A stretch of 62,177 nt of DNA, taken from NCBI GenBank assembly GCA_022013685.1, contig JAKLPV010000236.1, positions 1 through 62,177 on the forward strand, read 5' to 3'. This document shows, one piece after another, positions 41,998 through 49,454 of this stretch. Position numbers and translations under genes: made by a program. The DNA comes from Anaerolineae bacterium. GTDB taxonomy: Bacteria > Chloroflexota > Anaerolineae > Anaerolineales > Villigracilaceae. Position 1 is the stretch's first letter. Every line of letters begins with the position of its first letter. The notes beneath the pieces were generated by a model. The model was not told the origin of the DNA. It saw only the letters and a program-made list of their open reading frames with translations, and did not search any database.

Positions 41998-42672
41998 ATG
42001 TCTCACACTATCCCTATCGTAAATGATGAACTGACCGGTTTGCTTTCACGAAGAGCATTCCACGATGTATTTGATTCCCTGCTGACCAAAAGCAAAGGGT
42101 CTGATGCATTGATCGCGTTGGCTTTTCTCGACATTGACTCTTTCGAGCACATCAATCAGGAATATGGCCATTCTGGCGGCGACGATGTGCTCAAAACCAT
42201 CGGCGAGATGATCCGCCAAGCTTGCGGCGAGGAGGCCATCTGTGCGCGCTATGGCGGCGACGAGTTTGCCGTTATCTTCCCCAATACCGAGCGCGAGCAG
42301 GCGTTCCTGTCTCTCGAGAAGCTGCGCACGGAAGCGGCTGCAAATAGGTTTACGGTCGGGAAAAAACAAGACACCATTGAGGGCATCGCCTTGTCTGGCG
42401 GAATTGCCTGCTATCCGGTGGATGGGCGTTTGAAATCGGAACTGATGCGCAAAGCAGACCAGGCCCTGTACCGCGCAAAAGTCACCGGGCGCGCCAAGAT
42501 TCGCCTGGCCTATGATGAAAAAATGGTGCCAAAAACCTCGCATTACACCCAGACTCAACTTGAACGGCTGACCAAACTGGCTGCCGAACGCGAAGCTGGC
42601 GAGGCGGAACTCTTGCGTGAGGCAGTGGACGATTTACTTTCAAAATACGGTATCAATGCCATTGAGAGATGA
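41998..42672 (+). CDS. diguanylate cyclase domain fused to ribbon-helix-helix DNA-binding domain
   Basis: 224 residues. Residues 8-170 are a GGDEF domain with NDELTGLLSRRAF, LDIDSFEHIN (Asp45), intact RYGGDEFAV (GGDEF at 86-90), SGGIA and KADQALYRAK, so cyclase activity is expected. No RxxD inhibitory site precedes GGDEF. There is no sensor or membrane region. Residues 180-218 read strand (SHYTQTQ), helix (LERLTKLAAERE), turn, helix (AELLREAVDDLLSKYG), a close match to CopG/Arc-type RHH domains. The pairing suggests a transcription factor tied to c-di-GMP synthesis, or a dimerised DNA-bound cyclase. The RHH call is by pattern only. Divergent from the polysaccharide cluster, which it may control. 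Confidence 0.8.
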   Translation: MSHTIPIVNDELTGLLSRRAFHDVFDSLLTKSKGSDALIALAFLDIDSFEHINQEYGHSGGDDVLKTIGEMIRQACGEEAICARYGGDEFAVIFPNTEREQAFLSLEKLRTEAAANRFTVGKKQDTIEGIALSGGIACYPVDGRLKSELMRKADQALYRAKVTGRAKIRLAYDEKMVPKTSHYTQTQLERLTKLAAEREAGEAELLREAVDDLLSKYGINAIER

Positions 42673-42712
42673 GCCGTGAGTCTGGCCCCCGCCTGCCTGG
42701 CACAATCAACGG

Positions 42713-42718
42713 TATAAT
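42713..42718 (+). promoter_or_regulatory. -10 element of obgE
   Basis: A perfect TATAAT 20 bases before the obgE start; no strong -35. Confidence 0.45.
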
Positions 42719-42738
42719 CACCGGCATCGGAGAATGTT

Positions 42739-44007
42739 ATGTTTATTGACCAGGTAGAAATTTTTACAAGATCAGGCAAAGGCGGTAACGGGATGATGCA
42801 CTTTCGCCGCGAAAAATTTGCACCGCGCGGCGGACCGGATGGCGGGGATGGCGGCAAAGGCGGCGATGTTATCATCGAAGCGCGTCATACCGTCAATTCA
42901 CTGGTAGCATTTCGACACACCATGCGCTTTGCGGCAGATGACGGCAAAAGTGGCGGATCAAAAAAGATGTATGGCAGATCCGCTGAAACTTTGATCGTGC
43001 CAGTCCCACTGGGGACTGTCGTTTACAACGCGGAAAGCGGCGACCTGCTCGGCGACCTGACCAGCCACGGACAGCAATTGCTGGTCTGCAAGGGCGGACG
43101 CGGCGGACGCGGCAACGTACACTTCAAGAGTTCCATGAATCAGGTGCCGCGAACTGCTGAAAAAGGTGAGCCTGGAGAAGAAAAACGGCTGCGCCTTGAA
43201 TTGAAACTAATTGCGGATATCGGCATTATCGGCGTGCCAAACGCGGGGAAATCGACCCTTTTATCGGTGCTGACGAACGCCAAGCCAGAAATTGCCCCTT
43301 ACCCCTTCACCACTATCCAGCCTAATTTGGGTGTGGCCGAAATCGATGCCGATACCAGCGTAATACTGGCAGATATTCCAGGATTGATCGAAGGCGCCAG
43401 CCAGGGCGTGGGACTTGGGCATGACTTCCTGCGCCACATTCAGCGCACACGCGTTCTGATCCATCTTTTGGATGGTCTTTCTGATGACCCCTTGGCCGAT
43501 TTTAGCCAGATCAACACCGAACTATCGCTCTTTGACGAAAACCTGGGCAAAAAGCCGCAAATTGTCGCATTAAATAAAATTGACCAGCCCGAAGCACAGG
43601 AACTCCTGCCAAAGCTGAAGAAAGAAATGAAAAAACGAGGCGTGGAGTTGCTCTCAATTTCAGCAATGGCGCGCACTGATGTTCAAGCGTTGCTCTTGAA
43701 CGCCTACCAGGCCCTGGCCGAAACCCCGACAATGGAAGAAATCATCGCCACTGCCATGCCGATTTATCGTCCACAGGAAGACCCCAACCAATTCGCGATT
43801 ACACGCGAAGACGGCAAACAGTGGCGCGTTACAGGCCCGGCCATCGAACGCGCAGCAGCCATGACTTATTGGGAGCACAGCGGTTCTGTGCGGCGCTTCC
43901 AGCGCATCATCGAAGCGATCGGCATCGAAAAAGCTTTGCGCGAAGCCGGGGTGCAGGATGGCGACACAGTCTTTATCAGTGAGTTTGAACTGGAATGGCA
44001 GGATTAA
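42739..44007 (+). CDS. obgE: Obg/CgtA GTPase
   Basis: 422 residues. Ribosome-associated GTPase acting in 50S assembly and stress control. Residues 1-158 form the Gly-rich Obg fold (SGKGGNGMMHFRREKF, GGDGGKGGDV). The G domain follows with G1 GVPNAGKST, G2 TTIQPN, G3 DIPGLIEGA, G4 NKID and G5 SAMA. A C-terminal OCT domain (about 340-420) is present, as in many Gram-positive and Chloroflexota versions. Ribosome site GGAG seven bases upstream. Length and domain order are normal. Confidence 0.96.
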   Translation: MFIDQVEIFTRSGKGGNGMMHFRREKFAPRGGPDGGDGGKGGDVIIEARHTVNSLVAFRHTMRFAADDGKSGGSKKMYGRSAETLIVPVPLGTVVYNAESGDLLGDLTSHGQQLLVCKGGRGGRGNVHFKSSMNQVPRTAEKGEPGEEKRLRLELKLIADIGIIGVPNAGKSTLLSVLTNAKPEIAPYPFTTIQPNLGVAEIDADTSVILADIPGLIEGASQGVGLGHDFLRHIQRTRVLIHLLDGLSDDPLADFSQINTELSLFDENLGKKPQIVALNKIDQPEAQELLPKLKKEMKKRGVELLSISAMARTDVQALLLNAYQALAETPTMEEIIATAMPIYRPQEDPNQFAITREDGKQWRVTGPAIERAAAMTYWEHSGSVRRFQRIIEAIGIEKALREAGVQDGDTVFISEFELEWQD

Positions 44008-44023
44008 GCTAATCGCCAAGAAG

Positions 44024-44077
44024 AATAGCAACACGTCAGGTTTTTGATTTTTGCAAAAAATCTGGCGTCTTGCTATT
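44024..44077. terminator. long imperfect hairpin between convergent genes
   Basis: AATAGCAA...TTGCTATT form the outer stem, with CAG/CTG and T5/A6 inner pairs. It lies between obgE and the minus-strand TGS/kinase gene and probably ends one or both transcripts; there is no classic T run after it. Confidence 0.5.
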
Positions 44078-44110
44078 TAATCTGATGACTTGACAATAAG
44101 GTTTGATAGA

Positions 44111-45808
44111 TTACCCACCCCAAACCTTAAATCCCTTCAAAATGGAACCGCCAATGAACTCGCGCAAGATGGAGTTATCCGGAACCAGATCGCTTTCGAG
44201 CGGCAGGAACCATTCCAGAAAAGCCAACAGGCGCTTGGTCTCGATGAATTCCGGGGTGTGTGGCGCAACCTGACGCAAGAGCGGCTCGGCCAGCGGACGC
44301 AAAACAGACATCTCGTAGGCCAGGGCTGAGTTGAACATCACATCCGTGTTTTCCTGGTAAGGGAAGATATGGCGCTTTTCGCCGCGCCGCACTGACTCCC
44401 AGCGGCTGATGGTCTGGGCAGCGCTATAGCCACGCTCACGCGCATCGCGCACGATACGCCGGATCAGGCGGGTGTCAGTGGTCGAAACGCGGTTATGGCG
44501 GTCGAGATTGAGCTGGGTCAGGGCCGAGGCATACAACCGAAAGGATTGGCGCGCCAACGAAGCGGGAATCAAGCGCGGGTTGAGTCCGTGGATTCCTTCC
44601 AGAATAATCAACTGACCGGGGCGTAAACGCATCACATCCCCCGGCTCGCTTTTGCCGAGTCTAAAATTGTAGCGTGGAATTTGCACTTCCTGGCCTGCCA
44701 ACAGAATTTCCAGCTGCTCCCCTAATAATTTCAGGTTTAAGGCTTCTATCGTTTCGAAATCAAATTCCCCGTTTTCGTCTTTGGGCGTGTCGTCACGATC
44801 AACGAAATAATTGTCCATTTCCAGCGCAAAGGGCGAAAGCCCGCGCGCGAGCAACTGCACAGCCAGCCGCCGCGCGAAAGTAGTTTTGCCAGAAGACGAT
44901 GGCCCGGCGATCAAGACCAGGCGCGCATCTCCTCGTTCAGCAATCTGGCTGGCCAGGGCCGCGATGTGTTGTTCGTGCAGGGCCTCAGAGACAAGAATCA
45001 ACTCGCGCGCGCGCCCGGCATGGATAGCGTCATTGAGCGCCCCGACCGAATCTGTCCCGAGGCGCTCCAGCCAACCGCCATACTGGCGAAAAGCGGCCAG
45101 CAACTTGGGGAAATCTTCGAGCGGTGAAAAAGCTGTCGGGTTCTGCCGGCGCGGAAAACGCAGCGTAAAGCCGCCGTTCGAACCGGCCAGCGCAAACCAT
45201 TTGAGATAGCCAGTTGTGGGAACCATGTAGCCGTGATGATAATCGAGATGCTCTCCCAGGCGGTAAAGCGTAACGTATGGTTTGCGACGATGAGCAAACA
45301 GGCGCACTTTATCCTGGTAGCCCTGGGCTTCGAAGTGGGCTATCGCTTCTGCCAGCGTCACTTCCTGGCGCACGAAGGGCAGGTTGGCATCCAGCATGCG
45401 GCGCATTTCGGTTTCCAGGTTCGCCAATTCCTGTTCAGTAAGCGGATCATGCCCGTGTACATGACAGTAATAGCCACCCGAAGCCACCGAATGGTCGATC
45501 AGCAGAATGGCCTTGGGGAACAAGGCTGAAAAAGCCGCTTCCAGTAAAAAGGTAAGTGAGCGCCGGTAAATGCGCGAGCCGTCTGCATCGGCCATTGTGA
45601 CCGGTTCAAGGCGCGATTCCATTGTGATGACATAAGTCAGTTCGTGCAGGTCGCCATTGATAATAGCGCCGACGATTGGTGCAGGAGAATCGATCTGCAC
45701 GGCCTGCAAAAAGGCTTCGGCGCTTGCGCCGCGCGGCCCTTCCAGGGTGCGACCGTCAGGCAGATGAACCTGGATATTTGTACTGGGGGTGGTAGTTTTA
45801 ATTGTCAT
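44111..45808 (-). CDS. TGS / tRNA-synthetase-like / uridine-kinase fusion (nucleoside kinase)
   Basis: 565 residues from the ATG at 45808. An N-terminal TGS-type domain (IQVHLPDGRTLEGPRGASAEAFLQAV) is followed by a region resembling the ThrRS/AlaRS second additional domain, with HSVASGGYYCHVHG holding the paired His of that editing fold. From about residue 270 a P-loop kinase of the uridine kinase/phosphoribulokinase family appears: IAGPSSSGKTTFARRL, MDNYFVDRDDTP, LEGIHGLNPRL, and RRIVRDARERG. Such fusions are annotated as nucleoside kinase in many bacteria; the real substrate is unknown. The gene stands alone between obgE and a reductase gene. Confidence 0.85.
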   Translation of the reverse strand: MTIKTTTPSTNIQVHLPDGRTLEGPRGASAEAFLQAVQIDSPAPIVGAIINGDLHELTYVITMESRLEPVTMADADGSRIYRRSLTFLLEAAFSALFPKAILLIDHSVASGGYYCHVHGHDPLTEQELANLETEMRRMLDANLPFVRQEVTLAEAIAHFEAQGYQDKVRLFAHRRKPYVTLYRLGEHLDYHHGYMVPTTGYLKWFALAGSNGGFTLRFPRRQNPTAFSPLEDFPKLLAAFRQYGGWLERLGTDSVGALNDAIHAGRARELILVSEALHEQHIAALASQIAERGDARLVLIAGPSSSGKTTFARRLAVQLLARGLSPFALEMDNYFVDRDDTPKDENGEFDFETIEALNLKLLGEQLEILLAGQEVQIPRYNFRLGKSEPGDVMRLRPGQLIILEGIHGLNPRLIPASLARQSFRLYASALTQLNLDRHNRVSTTDTRLIRRIVRDARERGYSAAQTISRWESVRRGEKRHIFPYQENTDVMFNSALAYEMSVLRPLAEPLLRQVAPHTPEFIETKRLLAFLEWFLPLESDLVPDNSILREFIGGSILKGFKVWGG

Positions 45809-45823
45809 GTTTTTTCTCTTTGT

Positions 45824-45914
45824 CCTGAGCGGAAGGCGCAGTCGAAGGCCAATTCTGGTCAAAATCGCCATTCGACTACGACATTCGACCTGCGCTCAAA
45901 CCTGCGCTCAGGGC
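45824..45914. repeat. pair of inverted CTGAGCG...AGTCGAAGG-type dispersed repeats
   Basis: CCTGAGCGGAAGGCGCAGTCGAAGG-like sequence at 45824-45848 and reverse-oriented relatives (TTCGACTACG, TGCGCTCAGGG) at 45871-45914. The same family as the pair at 27416-27522, and again the distal copy reaches the 3' end of a gene. Confidence 0.55.
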
Positions 45915-46978
45915 TTGAAAGTTTTTAGTTCCGCCAACAACTTCTCCGGCTGGCGCGCATACGTATCGAGCGGCAGGCGTTTTTCGGCCAGGGCCAGCAA
46001 GGTTTCGGTCAACAATCTATTGACCGGGGTAGGCACACCCAGTTTTTCCCCGGCGCGAACAACTGCCCCATGCAGGTAAGTCACTTCGCTGCGTGTGCGC
46101 CCGGCATACAGGTCAATATGGAAAGATGGCATCTTGGCTCCGCGCCCGGCCCCGGCGGCCCTCGAAAGAAAGGGTTTCGAGAGCCAGGTCGGCAGCCGGG
46201 TTGCCAGGGCCAGCAGGCGCACCGGCGTACCCGGCAGATCGACCGCGCCCAGCCCCTGCGCCTTCATCACCGCCAGACACTCGCGCAATTGCTCAATTTC
46301 CAGTTGATACAGGCCGGGGTGGGCGTAAATCTCGGCGGCGGTCATATCCAAAATGGCCGAGGTCGGGTTGGCCAGCAGGTTGGTAAGCAATTTCGACCAC
46401 TTCATTTCAGCGGCGTTGGCGAAAAGCTGGCAATTCAGGAAAGCGCCCTCCAGCGCGGCAGCCACCCGGTAACTGAGTTCGGACGATTCTGCCACACCCA
46501 TGCCGCGCAGCTTTTCGAGCGTGATCTCACCCGGCCCGCCGCGCCCAACAGCCGAAGTAACCGTCCCGTAGATGACCTTGTCCGCGCCTAAAACCTCGGC
46601 AATCGCCGGTTCATTGTCCACGCCATTTTGCAGGCACAGAACCGGCGGCAGGGCATCCCGAAACGGCTTGAGCGACTCGAGCGCAAGGATTGTATCGAAC
46701 GATTTCAGGGCGAAGATGGCGACATCGAAACGGGAGCCAGCCAGGGCCGATTCGAGCGAATCGACGATAACCACATCCCGAATCTCGAACACGGAGCGTT
46801 CGACCCGGCGCTTGTCCACCGATAAATCGAGCTTGAGTCCACGCTGGCGCAGGGATTGCGCGACTGCGGGCTGTTCCACGAAAGTCAGGTTGTGCCCCGC
46901 GAGAGCCAAAGACCCGCCGATATACGTTCCAATGGCGCCAGCGCCGAAAACCAAAACATTGAGCGATGAGTTTTGCAT
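45908..46978 (-). CDS. ketopantoate reductase family protein (PanE/ApbA)
   Basis: 356 residues. The N-terminal NADP site is VLVFGAGAIGTYIGG. ALKSFDT and LQNGVDNE are the usual substrate-domain motifs, and the catalytic Lys is in AAEMKWSKLLTNLLANP. A C-terminal extension (SFHIDLYAGRTRSEVTYLHGAVV) contains the EVxxLxG motif of the family. 2-Dehydropantoate 2-reductase makes pantoate for coenzyme A, but many paralogs act on other ketoacids, so the assignment is to family. It follows the epimerase gene by ten bases on the same strand. Confidence 0.85.
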   Translation of the reverse strand: MQNSSLNVLVFGAGAIGTYIGGSLALAGHNLTFVEQPAVAQSLRQRGLKLDLSVDKRRVERSVFEIRDVVIVDSLESALAGSRFDVAIFALKSFDTILALESLKPFRDALPPVLCLQNGVDNEPAIAEVLGADKVIYGTVTSAVGRGGPGEITLEKLRGMGVAESSELSYRVAAALEGAFLNCQLFANAAEMKWSKLLTNLLANPTSAILDMTAAEIYAHPGLYQLEIEQLRECLAVMKAQGLGAVDLPGTPVRLLALATRLPTWLSKPFLSRAAGAGRGAKMPSFHIDLYAGRTRSEVTYLHGAVVRAGEKLGVPTPVNRLLTETLLALAEKRLPLDTYARQPEKLLAELKTFKP

Positions 46979-46988
46979 GGCTATTCTT

Positions 46989-47915
46989 TTACTTGTTCAA
47001 ACGCGGATCGCGCTGCAACGTCAGGCGCAACCCGTCTTCGAGCGAAATCGAAGGATGATAATTCAGTTTCTTCCCGGCCAATGTCAGATCTGCACACATG
47101 CGTGAGACGCCGCCAGGCGTGTTGGGGCTGTAAATGGGTTCGGCTGATGAACCAGTTACAGCGAGCACCGTCCGCACGAGGTCGCGTACCGGGGTTTCCC
47201 TGCCGCTGCCGACGTTGATCGTCAGGCCATCCAGGTTGGGCGCGGTGGAGGCCGCTACCAGTGCGGAGAGAACATCATCGACGTAAACGTAATCGCGGGT
47301 CTGCGAACCGTCCCCGTGGACGACGAGTGAACCGCCGCGCAAGGCCTGGCGCAGGAAGTTCGGCACCACCGGCGGATGCGAGGGCGGCAGGTGTTGGCCG
47401 GGGCCGTAAGCGTTGAAAACACGCAGGCTGACCGTTTCGATATTCCACAGGTCGCCGATAGTGTTGACGTAAAATTCGGCGGCCAGTTTCGAGACCGCAT
47501 AAGGTGAGCGCGGATTGGGAGTCATGTTTTCTTTGAGCGGCTGCTCACCCTGGTCGCCATAGATCGCGCCGGAAGAAACCAGCACCACCCGGCGCACGCC
47601 GACATCGCGCATGGCCTCCATCAGGCTGACCGTTCCGCCGACGTTGACGGCGTTATACTCGCGCGGATAAAGTACCGATTCCTGCACGCTGACCCGCGCC
47701 GCCAGGTGGTAAACGCAGTCCACATCTTGCAAGAGAGTCCACAGTTTTGGCCGGTCGTTGACATCTCCGCGCGTAAAGTGGACATCCGGCCCCAGCGATT
47801 GCGGGTCGCCGGTCGAAAGATCGTCCAGCCCTCGCACCTGGTGGCCTTCACGAGCCAGCCGATTGGCAAGCGCAGCGCCGAGAAACCCGGCTGCTCCAGT
47901 GATCAGAAAATTCAT
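46989..47915 (-). CDS. NAD-dependent nucleotide-sugar epimerase/dehydratase
   Basis: 308 residues of the extended SDR family: MNFLITGAAGFLGAALA NAD site, HLAARVSVQES, SSGAIYGDQ, the YAVSK catalytic Tyr/Lys, RVFNAYGPGQ and RDYVYVDDV. The pattern is that of UDP-glucose 4-epimerase-like enzymes. Substrate unknown, but likely to supply sugars for the polysaccharide or exported glycans. A TATAAT on the minus strand at 47948-47953 is a probable -10. Confidence 0.88.
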   Translation of the reverse strand: MNFLITGAAGFLGAALANRLAREGHQVRGLDDLSTGDPQSLGPDVHFTRGDVNDRPKLWTLLQDVDCVYHLAARVSVQESVLYPREYNAVNVGGTVSLMEAMRDVGVRRVVLVSSGAIYGDQGEQPLKENMTPNPRSPYAVSKLAAEFYVNTIGDLWNIETVSLRVFNAYGPGQHLPPSHPPVVPNFLRQALRGGSLVVHGDGSQTRDYVYVDDVLSALVAASTAPNLDGLTINVGSGRETPVRDLVRTVLAVTGSSAEPIYSPNTPGGVSRMCADLTLAGKKLNYHPSISLEDGLRLTLQRDPRLNK

Positions 47916-47947
47916 AGAAGGTTTATTCCTTTGGTTTACGTTTGGGC

Positions 47948-47953
47948 ATTATA
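47948..47953 (-). promoter_or_regulatory. -10 element of the epimerase gene
   Basis: A perfect TATAAT on the minus strand, 33 bases before the start codon, without a good -35. The remaining 250 bases up to the LysM gene show no gene. Confidence 0.4.
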
Positions 47954-48212
47954 CCGTCCCAGCCAAAAATGCGCAGCACGATGTTGTGTTGGCTCTTTGA
48001 TCTTTGCCGTAAAGAAAACCGCATTTGGGGGTGTTACCACAGTGATTCCCAAAGAGCCTTTTTTCTTCAGCAGGGAGTAATTTGTGCTCACGAACAAATC
48101 ACCAACGAAGATGGGCCTGCTCCCCCAATCTTCCTGCCCTAGCCGAAATCATCTTTTTTCAGGTAGAATACCCGTTACACGGATTTTCAACCCATCCGTG
48201 AAAAGAGAGACT

Positions 48213-48959
48213 ATGAACAAACCTCCTTCATCCATGATTTCTTCCTACAAAAAGCGCCAGCAAATGGGGCCATTTGTAGTGGGCGGCCTGGCCATCCTGC
48301 TGATTGCGATTGCAATTGTCCTGTTGGTCATGTGGCTGACAGGCTCGGGCGCGCCTAAATTTGAATTCAACCTGTTTGCCACCGAAACGCCAACCCCCAC
48401 CCTAACCTTCACCCCAACCAACACCAATACCCGCACCAGCACCCCGACCGAGACCGCAACCCCGACCATCACCTTTACTCCGACGCCCTCGGCACCTTTT
48501 GAGTATACGATTCAGGAAGGTGAATTTTTATTTGCGATCATCGAAAAATTCAACCTGGGCGATAATGGGTTGGCGTTGCTCCTATTATTGAATACCGACC
48601 AGGCCGGAGGCCGTTATATTGATCCGGTAACCTTGGGCGTTAGTGTTGGGCAAGTGATTTGGATCCCCAACCCCGATATGCCTTTGCCCACCGCCACCCC
48701 GGTGCCGCTTGAAACCCTGCGGCGCGGCGCAAAAATCAACTATACCGTCCAGGCTGGTGACACGATTGCAGGAATCGCTTTCAGGTTCAACTCGACCACA
48801 GCAGATATTCTCAAGGAAAACGGGTTGACCGAGGCCGACCTGAATTTGATCTACATTGGTCAAATCTTGATTATTCCGGTCAACATGGTGACACCAGTCA
48901 ACACGCTCGCGCCAACCGTCACCCCCGGCCCAACCATTACGCCAACCGCTACGCCGTAA
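48213..48959 (+). CDS. membrane-anchored LysM-domain protein
   Basis: 248 residues from the ATG at 48213, chosen because GAGAG lies just upstream. A basic N-terminus and one membrane helix (VVGGLAILLIAIAIVLLVMW) are followed by a Thr/Pro-rich linker (ETPTPTLTFTPTNTNTRT...). Two LysM-like domains come next: YTIQEGEFLFAIIEKFNLGD...VIWIPN and YTVQAGDTIAGIAFRFNST...QILIIPVN. A short Thr/Pro-rich tail ends it. LysM domains bind GlcNAc polymers, so it probably contacts the cell wall or envelope glycan. No enzymatic domain. Confidence 0.85.
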   Translation: MNKPPSSMISSYKKRQQMGPFVVGGLAILLIAIAIVLLVMWLTGSGAPKFEFNLFATETPTPTLTFTPTNTNTRTSTPTETATPTITFTPTPSAPFEYTIQEGEFLFAIIEKFNLGDNGLALLLLLNTDQAGGRYIDPVTLGVSVGQVIWIPNPDMPLPTATPVPLETLRRGAKINYTVQAGDTIAGIAFRFNSTTADILKENGLTEADLNLIYIGQILIIPVNMVTPVNTLAPTVTPGPTITPTATP

Positions 48960-49005
48960 ATAAAAGCCTGTTGGAATACGTCCAAAACGAGAGGACTGCC
49001 AACAC

Positions 49006-49034
49006 TGGACAAAACGAACCTTGTCGGGTAGAAT
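49006..49034 (+). promoter_or_regulatory. promoter of rpsT
   Basis: TGGACA (49006-49011), a 17-base spacer and TAGAAT (49029-49034), 43 bases before the start codon. Confidence 0.65.
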
Positions 49035-49077
49035 TCCCGCCCGCTGTGATAGGAAAGATTTTTTCGGAGGAATACCC

Positions 49078-49347
49078 TTGGCTAACATTAAGTCCCAAAT
49101 TAAACGCAATCGCCAGAACGAAAAGCGCCGCCTGCGCAACCGCGTCGTGCGCGGTACTGCCCGCTCCGCTGTCCGCGACGCCCGCGCTGCCATTGTGGCC
49201 GGTGACGCTGCAACCTCGAAAGAGGCCGTACTGGCTGCCATCAGCCGCCTGGATAAGGCCGCTGGAAAAGGCGTAATTCACAAGAACAACGCCGCCCGTC
49301 GTAAGAGCCGTCTGATGAAGGCGCTTGCGGCTACTGAAACCAAGTAA
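49078..49347 (+). CDS. rpsT: 30S ribosomal protein S20
   Basis: 89 residues, very basic. ANIKSQIKRNRQNEKRRLRN at the N-terminus and GVIHKNNAARRKSRLMKAL at the C-terminus are diagnostic of S20, which binds 16S rRNA early in small-subunit assembly. The start is a TTG at 49078, because GGAGG lies seven bases upstream and there is no ATG at the proper place. E. coli rpsT also uses UUG, where it serves autoregulation. Own promoter and a strong terminator make it monocistronic. Confidence 0.95.
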   Translation: MANIKSQIKRNRQNEKRRLRNRVVRGTARSAVRDARAAIVAGDAATSKEAVLAAISRLDKAAGKGVIHKNNAARRKSRLMKALAATETK

Positions 49348-49374
49348 TTCTCGGCTTGTTTGACCTGTGCATTC

Positions 49375-49409
49375 AAGCGGGAGCGCCCCAAGCGGCGCTC
49401 CCGCTTTTC
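49375..49409 (+). terminator. intrinsic terminator of rpsT
   Basis: A perfect 13-bp stem (AAGCGGGAGCGCC/GGCGCTCCCGCTT) with a 6-base loop followed by T-rich sequence, 28 bases after the stop codon. Confidence 0.92.
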
Positions 49410-49454
49410 TGCGTGATATAATTTTCTCGCCATTATTTCTTGCAAGGTGGATTT

